Source: Echinicola salinicaeni (GTDB lineage Bacteria > Bacteroidota > Bacteroidia > Cytophagales > Cyclobacteriaceae). From it: 64,000 nt of DNA. Shown here piece after piece: positions 58,411 through 64,000 of this stretch (position 1 is its first letter; the number at the start of each line of letters is the position of its first letter). Position numbers and translations under genes: made by a program. The stretch lies in the NCBI RefSeq assembly GCF_014280965.1, contig NZ_JACODZ010000004.1, positions 186,001 through 250,000 of the forward strand. Reading direction: 5' to 3'. The notes below the pieces were generated by a model. That model did no database searches. It was not told the DNA's origin and saw only the letters and a list, made by a program, of their open reading frames with translations.

Positions 58411-59187
58411 TTATAAGTTAATATAGTGTTTAAGTGTCATCCTGAAAATATTGGACTGTTTATAAATATTTTCAATGGGAGTGGAGGCGTATTGGTACAT
58501 ATAAATAAGGTCAAGTTTGACATTATTGTTTACCTGAAGGGTGGGGCCAAGTATTAATCTGTTTTGGTCAAATGGAGTAGGGACGTTTTTCTGTGTGCTC
58601 TTGATGAAAATTTCATCGCCGGCTTGAAGAGAAAGGGACTTGTCATTTGAGGGGGAGCTAATCAAGGGGATATTTACCATTAAACGGTAACGGAAGCGGA
58701 AATTTAATGGAGCCCTATAACTATTGTCCCCGTCTTTGATTTTAAAAGATCTTTCTTCAACAGATAATCTTTGTTTTAGCTTGGCTACTCCTGTTTGATG
58801 AGAATGGGAGATTTGTTGAAAAGGTCTTGATTCTATAATCGAGATTTTTTTACCTTGAAAGGAGCCAAGGTGTGCAAATCCAGCAGTCAGTTCCAGGTTT
58901 TTCTTCCAGTTGTAAATCAGTCCGGTTCTGGCGATATATTGGTTTCTTTGGCTGAGTTGGTGTTTGTATCTTATGCCAAAGTCAGATTTTAGGCTCCAGT
59001 TATCATTGAATTTGGTTTTGTTCCAATATCGAAACCATTGTTGGTTGCTGCGAATAACCTCCTTTTCCTGGGCATAGCTATTTTCAATGAAAAGAAGTAT
59101 GAATAACACCAAAACAAAAACCAGTTTAAAGGGGGTGGTGTTAAGTGGGGGCGCTTGGATAATTCTTTTAGATGAAGTAATTATCAT
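58411..59187 (-). CDS. DUF2490 outer-membrane protein
   Basis: 258 residues with a membrane-spanning signal peptide (KLVFVLVLFILLFIENSYAQ). The mature part begins QQWFRYWNKTKFNDNWSLKSDFGIRYKH, which is characteristic of DUF2490, and continues in alternating strands of a predicted 12- or so stranded barrel ending in RMTLKHYINL. Function unknown. It is 23 bases downstream of the DUF3050 gene, so the two may form an operon. Confidence 0.85.
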   Translation of the reverse strand: MIITSSKRIIQAPPLNTTPFKLVFVLVLFILLFIENSYAQEKEVIRSNQQWFRYWNKTKFNDNWSLKSDFGIRYKHQLSQRNQYIARTGLIYNWKKNLELTAGFAHLGSFQGKKISIIESRPFQQISHSHQTGVAKLKQRLSVEERSFKIKDGDNSYRAPLNFRFRYRLMVNIPLISSPSNDKSLSLQAGDEIFIKSTQKNVPTPFDQNRLILGPTLQVNNNVKLDLIYMYQYASTPIENIYKQSNIFRMTLKHYINL

Positions 59188-59210
59188 TTAGAAAAAGGTT
59201 TGATTGTTTA

Positions 59211-59996
59211 TCAGGTATTTAATAATGCCGTAGCTGAGATTTTTTTGTTGATTTGATTCCATAGTTTGATCCTTTGATTTAGGGCTTGCTCAGCGATTTT
59301 TGCTGCTTCTTCCCATTTACGGCTGTCGTCCCCGCATAGTTCCGCGATCATTTGCATGGACAAAGGACCATGCTCGTCTCCATCTAGTTCGATGTGTCGC
59401 TTTAGGTAATAGCTTAATTTGCTGTAAGAATGCTGGTTTTCTTGCTCTGCCTGTTTGATGATCTCAATGAACATATCTGGAATCAGGTCTTCACGTCCAA
59501 AGGTGAAGGCTGATGCGATAAGATGGGCTTTGCCCGTTGCGATTACCTCAAAGGTAAAGTTGACAAAGTCCTTTACAGCAGGATCGGCATTGATCATTTC
59601 CAAGGCTTCTTTGACCGTGTGATTTTTATTGATCAGCTGCATAAACTGAATGATTTCACTGGTGTCTGCTCCTGCTTGTTCCATGGCATCTATGTACATT
59701 TCATAGTGGCTCTTAGGTTCTCCAAGTTCGTTGATGTCGCTTTCTTCACCATGCACGATTTCATTAATAAAGCGGCTTAGGCTTGGGTTGCTTGCAGGTG
59801 TCCAAGGTAAAGAAATTCCCGTAAGGTCTCTTTGCAGTGCTTTGAGCAAGGACATGAAGTCCCATACCGCATAAACGTGCAGTTTCATGAACACTTTGAT
59901 GTCTTCTATACTGGAAAGGTTTGAGTATAGGGGATGCTGGGAAAGCTGGTCTTTTAAAGGTTTTATTTGTGCTTCAATGCGTTGAATTTCCTGCAT
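59211..59996 (-). CDS. DUF3050 family protein (heme-oxygenase-like fold)
   Basis: 261 residues, all-helical. Blocks typical of DUF3050 are [24 protein letters not shown] near residue 30, [10 protein letters not shown], and [18 protein letters not shown]. His and Glu residues are set as possible di-iron or heme ligands, as in the wider heme-oxygenase-like di-iron superfamily; no activity is established. Cytoplasmic. It lies upstream of the DUF2490 gene on the same strand. Confidence 0.88.
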   Translation of the reverse strand: MQEIQRIEAQIKPLKDQLSQHPLYSNLSSIEDIKVFMKLHVYAVWDFMSLLKALQRDLTGISLPWTPASNPSLSRFINEIVHGEESDINELGEPKSHYEMYIDAMEQAGADTSEIIQFMQLINKNHTVKEALEMINADPAVKDFVNFTFEVIATGKAHLIASAFTFGREDLIPDMFIEIIKQAEQENQHSYSKLSYYLKRHIELDGDEHGPLSMQMIAELCGDDSRKWEEAAKIAEQALNQRIKLWNQINKKISATALLNT

Positions 59997-60122
59997 ACTA
60001 TTGGTTTTTAGATGGAATGACTAAGTATAACGATTTAGCCATGATAATGTTTGGGTGAAAAACCGACTGCAAAATTACATAAAAAGCATTTCTAATAATA
60101 GTATTAAAGATAGTTAGTTTGG

Positions 60123-61319
60123 TCAATTGTCCAAACCGTTAAAAGGGTTGAAGCTACGTTTTCCGGTGCTCATACCTATTGCACGGCAAACTGTCTTGTT
60201 ACCGTACTTTATATTGATTTTGTCCAAGGCTTGGTATAAGCGAATACTTTCCTCTGTGTCCTCAAAGAGATTGATTTGGTATTGCCCATGAACCAAGGCG
60301 CTAAAGCGAACACCTATTAAGCGTATAAGTAGGCGGCGGTTGTAGAGCTTTCTAAAGAGTTCTTTGACCACGGGAATTAAACTATGGTCTGCTGAAGAGT
60401 AGGGGATGCGTTGTTGCATGGTGTGGGTGTCAAAATCGGAATAACGAATTTTGATGCTTACACAACAGGTAAGTTGTCTGTTTTTTCTGAGCTTTGAGGC
60501 CAGCTGCTCTGTCATGGCTACCAAAGTGGCTTCCAACATCCTGACATCGATGGTGTCTTGGCTGAAGGTGTTTTCTGTAGAGATGGACTTGGCTTCACTG
60601 TAGGGGATGACAGGGCTTTTGTCTATTCCATTGGCTTTGTTCCAAAGTATTCTGCCGTTTTTGCCAAATGCACTTTCCAGTAATTCGGCAGGCATGGTTT
60701 GTAAGGTTTGGATTTTCTTTACTCCCATTTCATATAAGCTTTGGGCGGTTTTTTCACCGATCATGGGTATCTTTCTTACAGATAAGGGGGCCAAAAAGGG
60801 TTTTTCTGTACCCAATGGAATTTCTTTTTCATTATTAGGTTTGGCCTCGCCCGTGGCTACCTTAGATACTGTTTTGTTTTCAGAAAGCCCCAGGGAAATA
60901 GGAAGTCCACTTTCATTGATGATTTTTTGACGAAGTTCATGGGCCATTTTGAAACAGCCAAAGAATTTGTCCATTCCAGAATAGTCGATATAAAATTCAT
61001 CAATGGATGATTTTTCAAAAAGCGGAACTTCTTCTCGTATGATTTCAGTGATTTCGTGTGATTTTTGACTGTATCGTTCCGTGTCGCCCCGTATGATCAA
61101 AGCTTCCGGGCAAAGCTGACGGGCAGTGCGCATGGGCATGGCAGAGTGGATGCCAAATATGCGGGCTTCATAACTGCAAGATGCCACTACACCACGGTCC
61201 CCTGTGCCACCAATCAGTATGGGTTTGCCGTTGAGTCTGCTGTCAAATAACCGCTCGACCGAAACGAAAAAGGAGTCCAGGTCCATATGGACGATGGTTC
61301 TAGTGTTATCTGTATTCAT
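60123..61319 (-). CDS. dinB: DNA polymerase IV (Y-family)
   Basis: Translesion polymerase of 398 residues. Palm/finger blocks IVHMDLDSFFVSVERL (with the metal-binding Asp13 and Asp15), ASCSYEARIFGIHSAMP and the catalytic SSIDEFYIDYSG are intact; a helix-hairpin-helix thumb (RKIPMIGEKTAQSLYEMGV) and little-finger domain follow. No clear beta-clamp-binding peptide is seen at the end. The upstream spacer has two overlapping palindromes that may be an operator for damage control. Confidence 0.96.
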   Translation of the reverse strand: MNTDNTRTIVHMDLDSFFVSVERLFDSRLNGKPILIGGTGDRGVVASCSYEARIFGIHSAMPMRTARQLCPEALIIRGDTERYSQKSHEITEIIREEVPLFEKSSIDEFYIDYSGMDKFFGCFKMAHELRQKIINESGLPISLGLSENKTVSKVATGEAKPNNEKEIPLGTEKPFLAPLSVRKIPMIGEKTAQSLYEMGVKKIQTLQTMPAELLESAFGKNGRILWNKANGIDKSPVIPYSEAKSISTENTFSQDTIDVRMLEATLVAMTEQLASKLRKNRQLTCCVSIKIRYSDFDTHTMQQRIPYSSADHSLIPVVKELFRKLYNRRLLIRLIGVRFSALVHGQYQINLFEDTEESIRLYQALDKINIKYGNKTVCRAIGMSTGKRSFNPFNGLDN

Positions 61320-61332
61320 GATGTAAATTTAG

Positions 61333-61360
61333 TAAACATTAAAATGTTTATAATATAAAC
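61333..61360. promoter_or_regulatory. Overlapping palindromes upstream of dinB
   Basis: TAAACATTAAAATGTTTA (61333-61350) has 8-bp arms, and GTTTATAATATAAAC (61346-61360) has 7-bp arms. They share GTTTA, giving three TAAAC/GTTTA half-sites. They end 14 bases before the dinB ATG, over the expected promoter (TAAATTTA near the start codon). A repressor site is likely by symmetry and position, but the regulator is unknown. Confidence 0.45.
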
Positions 61361-61503
61361 TAACGTGATATTGTTAGGCTAGGTTGGTGGAAAGTTGGAC
61401 ATTATGTGTCTCGATAATAAATAGGAGAGGTGGGCAACTTCTTGGTATTTTTGAATGTTTGGGGAAAACGAGTATTTATTTATAATATAGTGCAGCATAA
61501 AAC

Positions 61504-61965
61504 ATGGAAAGCATCAGGATTATAGATTACAGCGCAGATTTACAGCCTTATTTTGAATCGATTAATAAGGCTTGGATCATTGCGAATTTTACTTTGGAGC
61601 CAATAGATGTGGCTGTTTTGGAAAAACCTCAGGAAAATATCATTGATCAGGGAGGAACGGTGATATTTGCAGAGCTGGATGGGGAAATAGTGGGGACGGT
61701 GGCCTTAAAGTATTATGAGGAGGGGGTGTATGAAATGACGAAGATGGGGGTCGTTCCAGCTGCACAGGGGAAGAAAGTGGGCTGGAGCTTGGCCAAGGCC
61801 ATTTTGGAAAAGGCCAAAACAATGTATGCAGAGAAGGTGGTATTGTATAGTAGTCGGAAATTAGTTCCAGCGATCAATATGTACCGAAAGCTGGGATTTA
61901 AGGAAGTGGTTCCCGAAGCAGGGAAATACAGCAGGTGTGATATTAAAATGGAAGTGGAGCTTTAA
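61504..61965 (+). CDS. GNAT-family N-acetyltransferase
   Basis: 153 residues. The acetyl-CoA-binding motif A reads MTKMGVVPAAQGKKVGWSLAKAILEKA near residue 78 and the C-terminal NMYRKLGFKEV block completes the GNAT fold. The substrate is not evident. Its stop codon overlaps the start of the next gene, another GNAT, by one base. Confidence 0.9.
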   Translation: MESIRIIDYSADLQPYFESINKAWIIANFTLEPIDVAVLEKPQENIIDQGGTVIFAELDGEIVGTVALKYYEEGVYEMTKMGVVPAAQGKKVGWSLAKAILEKAKTMYAEKVVLYSSRKLVPAINMYRKLGFKEVVPEAGKYSRCDIKMEVEL

Positions 61966-62417
61966 TGATTGAATCAGGAAAACCAGAAATCATCATTCGT
62001 GAAGGGAGTATAGCAGAGGTACTCTCCTTAAGTGTAGCCATACCGGAGTTTAGTGATCCCTATGGGGATGACGTTTATGTAGATAGACTTAAGGGGAGGC
62101 CCAATCTGATTTTGGTGGCAGAATATGGGGGGAAGTTGGTTGGTTTTAAGGTGGGCTATGCCATGGATGATGAACAATTTTATTCATGGATGGGAGGAGT
62201 GCTTCCCGCATTTCGACGGAGTGGTGTTGCGGGGATTTTGGCAGACGTCCAAGCCAATTGGGCCAAGCAATCAGGCTATGAAAAGTTGGTTTTTAAAACA
62301 AGAAATATGCATAAAGATATGATTCGCTTTGCCTTGAAGCGGGGTTTTATGATTGCTGATATAATAAAAAAAGCTACAGTGGAAGAGTATAGAATTATTT
62401 TAGAGAAAAAAATCTAA
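61965..62417 (+). CDS. GNAT-family N-acetyltransferase, second copy
   Basis: 150 residues, GNAT fold: GFKVGYAMDDEQFYSWMGGVLPAFRRSGVAG is the central strand with the acetyl-CoA loop, and KTRNMHKDMIRFALKRGFMI the C-terminal part. Sequence is only distantly like its neighbour, so the pair is not a recent duplication. Overlap TAATG with the upstream gene implies coupled translation. Substrate unknown. Confidence 0.88.
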   Translation: MIESGKPEIIIREGSIAEVLSLSVAIPEFSDPYGDDVYVDRLKGRPNLILVAEYGGKLVGFKVGYAMDDEQFYSWMGGVLPAFRRSGVAGILADVQANWAKQSGYEKLVFKTRNMHKDMIRFALKRGFMIADIIKKATVEEYRIILEKKI

Positions 62418-62488
62418 TTTTAATGAGCTTAAAATCAGATTATAAATGATATGAAAACCTTGGTATGCCCATAAATATTTGGTGAACG

Positions 62489-62520
62489 TTTGGAGCAAAA
62501 GGGATATCTTTCTACTTTTG
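62489..62520 (+). promoter_or_regulatory. Promoter of tRNA-Leu
   Basis: TTTG (62489-62492), 20 bases, TACTTTTG (62513-62520): an exact Bacteroidota-type promoter ending 13 bases before the tRNA 5' end. Confidence 0.75.
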
Positions 62521-62533
62521 CAGACCTAATCCT

Positions 62534-62617
62534 GCGCACGTGGTGAAACTGGTAGACACGCCATCTTGAGGGGGTGGTGCTCTTATGGGCGTGGAGGTTC
62601 GAATCCTCTCGTGCGCA
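62534..62617 (+). tRNA. tRNA-Leu (anticodon GAG)
   Basis: 84 bases folding as a class II tRNA. The acceptor stem is GCGCACG with CGTGCGC, A is the discriminator base, the anticodon stem is CCATC/GGTGG with loop TTGAGGG (anticodon GAG at 62568-62570), a long variable arm follows, and the T arm contains GGTTCGAATCC. The 3' CCA is not encoded (ACAA follows), so it must be added. GAG reads CUC and CUU codons. Confidence 0.95.
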
Positions 62618-62660
62618 CAAAAAGGCCTTTCGGTATTTCCGGAAGGCCTTTTTGTGTTTT
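62618..62660 (+). terminator. Terminator of tRNA-Leu
   Basis: CAAAAAGGCCTT / AAGGCCTTTTTG, a 12-bp stem starting directly after the discriminator base, with a 13-base loop and a T-run (TTTTGTGTTTTTTT) after it. Confidence 0.85.
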
Positions 62661-62683
62661 TTTGCCTAAAGGATTGTGGGTAA

Positions 62684-62704
62684 CAAGTATTGAGTATCAA
62701 GTAG
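62684..62704 (+). repeat. Tandem 7-mer, three copies
   Basis: CAAGTAT, TGAGTAT and CAAGTAG lie head to tail. Short strings of AAGTATCAAGTAT type occur as dispersed filler in several Bacteroidota genomes as I recall; here only this copy is visible. Confidence 0.5.
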
Positions 62705-62743
62705 CAAAGGGGGAGAAAAGAATAAAGAGTAAAGAGCAGGCTA

Positions 62744-62784
62744 CGTCATCGCGAGACCGACTGAGGGAGGGCGTGGCGATCTCG
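62744..62784. repeat. REP-like palindromic element
   Basis: 41 bases running from CGTCATCGCGAG to GGCGATCTCG, with imperfect symmetry (GCGAGA / TCTCG) and a GC-rich middle in otherwise AT-rich DNA. It resembles the dispersed CGTCATTGCGAG…GCAATCTC repeats of many bacterial genomes. Only one copy is in the window, so repetition cannot be shown. Confidence 0.45.
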
Positions 62785-62839
62785 TGTTATGGAGAAGGTG
62801 TTCTATTTACCACTGTTCGTATTATTTATGGGGAATGGT

Positions 62840-62984
62840 CCACAGATGGATACGGATAAACACGGATAGGATTTTTTGAGCCACAGGTTCAATTCCTCGT
62901 TGTTCCGCATCAGAGCCGAGAGAACACTTGAAGAAGAATGCTTGGTTATAGTGAGAAAATTGATTTTTCCTCCTCCATCTGTGG
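62840..62984. repeat. Inverted 11-mer pair enclosing 123 bases
   Basis: CCACAGATGGA (62840-62850) and TCCATCTGTGG (62974-62984) are perfect reverse complements. Within, ACGGATA occurs twice with a 10-base period (62852 and 62862). It could be a small palindromic element or relic. No target-site duplication is apparent. Confidence 0.45.
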
Positions 62985-63391
62985 TTCTCAACTTTTTAAT
63001 ACCTTATATTCTATACTTGAGAATACTTGCTCCTAACTTGGTAGTACAATGGAGGTCCCCGTATGAGTCAGTTCAAGATGGTCAGTAATGATGAAGAACA
63101 GTAAATGTTTTTATTCCTTGGGGCGAATTATTTTTTATGAACTTTGGTCGTGGGTATTACTGTAAAGCATAATCGGTTTAGTATGATTGAAAATGGAATT
63201 TTGACGGGAGTGCTGGAATCAGCGCTTGTTGAATTGTTTTGGTTTTCTTTCATTTTATTTCTTTTTATGAAAAGTAGGTTTCTTGCTGAAATATTTTTAA
63301 TATTCTCTTTTTACTTTACTAAAAAAATAATTAAATAGCTTTCCGTTTGCGGCACCTATCGCCCTTAAAAATCAAAAAATCTCTAGTTAGT

Positions 63392-64000
63392 ATGTTCAAA
63401 AATATTTCCCCCCTAGGTCTGTTAAAAAATGCAATAGTGGGAGGCTTCCTTATGGCCTTCAGTATTAGTGCGTTTGGACAAAATAATCAGGCAGCTTATA
63501 AGCAACAGGATTTGCCAGTGGCAGCCCGGGTGACTGATCTTCTGAATAGGATGACTTTGGAAGAAAAAGTTGGTCAGCTTTCCACACTGTTGGGTTGGGA
63601 AATGTATGAGAAAACCGGTGATGGGGCTGAAGCTAGTGAAGCTTTTAAGGAAGCTGTACAGGAAAGAAATATAGGGATGCTATGGGCAACATTGAGGGCC
63701 GATCCTTGGACTCAAAAGACATTGGAAACCGGATTGCAGCCCAAGCAAGCGGCCATAGCTACCAATGCCATGCAGCGATATGTGGTGGAAAACACCCGTT
63801 TGGGTATTCCCATGCTTTTGGCAGAGGAATGTCCACATGGACATATGGCCATTGGAACGACCGTCTTTCCTACCTCTATCGGTCAGGCAAGTACTTGGAA
63901 TCCTGAGTTGATCCAGGAGATGGCTTCTGTCATTGCACTGGAAGCAAGGTTACAAGGTGGACATATCGGTTACGGTCCAGTGCTGGATTTGGCTAGGGAA
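63392..64000 (+). CDS. Secreted GH3 beta-glucosidase, N-terminal part (runs off the window)
   Basis: 203 codons are present, with no stop before the edge. A signal peptide (residues about 12-30, ending AFGQ) precedes the GH3 N-terminal barrel: VTDLLNRMTLEEKVGQLS, PMLLAEECPHGHMA, TVFPTSIGQASTWNPEL and HIGYGPVLDLARE are all diagnostic. The nucleophile Asp lies beyond the edge. GH3 enzymes remove beta-linked glucose or xylose from oligosaccharides. Export suggests polysaccharide degradation, as for the GH29 fucosidase at 10 kb. Start chosen at the ATG that gives the intact signal peptide. Confidence 0.92.
   Translation, partial: MFKNISPLGLLKNAIVGGFLMAFSISAFGQNNQAAYKQQDLPVAARVTDLLNRMTLEEKVGQLSTLLGWEMYEKTGDGAEASEAFKEAVQERNIGMLWATLRADPWTQKTLETGLQPKQAAIATNAMQRYVVENTRLGIPMLLAEECPHGHMAIGTTVFPTSIGQASTWNPELIQEMASVIALEARLQGGHIGYGPVLDLARE

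Larger units (their letters stand above)
62661..63391. other. Gene-free region rich in intergenic repeats
   Basis: About 730 bases between tRNA-Leu and the GH3 gene. Three short frames (62566-62859, 62876-63088, 63144-63338) lack coding character. Instead there are a triple 7-mer repeat (62684-62704), a palindromic REP-like element (62744-62784) and an inverted pair CCACAGATGGA/TCCATCTGTGG (62840-62984). I see nothing in the last 300 bases except an AT-rich stretch that probably holds the GH3 promoter. Confidence 0.55.

Noticed and set aside
62566-62859. Plus-strand frame of 97 codons overlapping tRNA-Leu
   Set aside because: It runs through the tRNA, its terminator and repeats; not a gene.
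62882-62910. Second tRNA or tRNA fragment (GGTTCAATTCCTC resembles a T arm)
   Set aside because: No acceptor, D or anticodon arm can be built around it.
62876-63338. Two short plus-strand frames (62876-63088 and 63144-63338)
   Set aside because: No coding bias; the first lies in repeat DNA, and the second is mostly Phe/Leu from T-rich sequence.

Overview
The window is a 64-kb piece of a chromosome from a member of the Bacteroidota. The best guess is a marine or soil member of the Cytophagales close to Cyclobacteriaceae (Echinicola, Cyclobacterium or Algoriphagus type). This placement is inferred from family content: type III glutamine synthetase, a TamB/lipidated TamA pair, GSCFA, DUF5683, DUF2490 and DUF3050 proteins, a Porin_10-like porin and secreted GH29 and GH3 glycosidases. 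It is also supported by promoters of the Bacteroidota form TTG-N19/20-TAnnTTTG, weak Shine-Dalgarno sequences and AT-rich spacers. Genes are densely packed on both strands, and convergent pairs are mostly separated by strong hairpin terminators.

Layout. 0-10 kb: lpxK (lipid A), a putative porin, miaE, an ABC permease, a DUF805 protein, mtaB, type III glutamine synthetase and a creatininase-like amidohydrolase. 10-17 kb: secreted alpha-L-fucosidase, rmlA, a small outer-membrane protein, a VOC protein, a lone receiver protein and groES-groEL. 17-24 kb: an unrecognised gene, a sterol-desaturase-like hydroxylase, then the minus-strand operon miaB - sigma-54 activator - lptE - TPR-like protein - secG. 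24-31 kb: tamB-tamL. 31-38 kb: mgsA-pfkA, and GSCFA - yyaL - priA. 38-43 kb: a small gene with its own promoter, rpsF-rpsR-rplI, a coiled-coil membrane protein, two methyltransferases and apaG. 43-52 kb: ung, the operon parA-parB-DUF5683-dapB-lepB, an AT-rich gap with paired DnaA-box-like sites, yidC, pyrG and a 47-residue basic protein. 52-62 kb: an unrecognised gene coupled to a CCA-adding enzyme, a TPR protein, an S41 protease, a WecA/MraY-type transferase, DUF2490, DUF3050 and dinB. 61.5-64 kb: two overlapping GNAT genes, tRNA-Leu(GAG), a gene-free stretch full of intergenic repeats, and the first 203 codons of a secreted GH3 beta-glucosidase that runs off the window.

How the genes fit together. 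Envelope biogenesis dominates: LpxK, LptE, SecG, TamB/TamL, YidC, LepB, a WecA-like transferase and RmlA. A second theme is tRNA maturation: MiaB, MiaE and MtaB all act on A37, the CCA-adding enzyme is present, and the one tRNA in the window lacks an encoded CCA. Chromosome maintenance is represented by ParAB, PriA, Ung and DinB. I see no prophage, CRISPR array, restriction system or insertion sequence. The most interesting unexplained signals are regulatory: the possible origin upstream of parA, an inverted repeat upstream of groES, overlapping palindromes upstream of dinB, an 18-bp palindrome between two divergent genes, and the repeat-rich gap at 62.6-63.4 kb.
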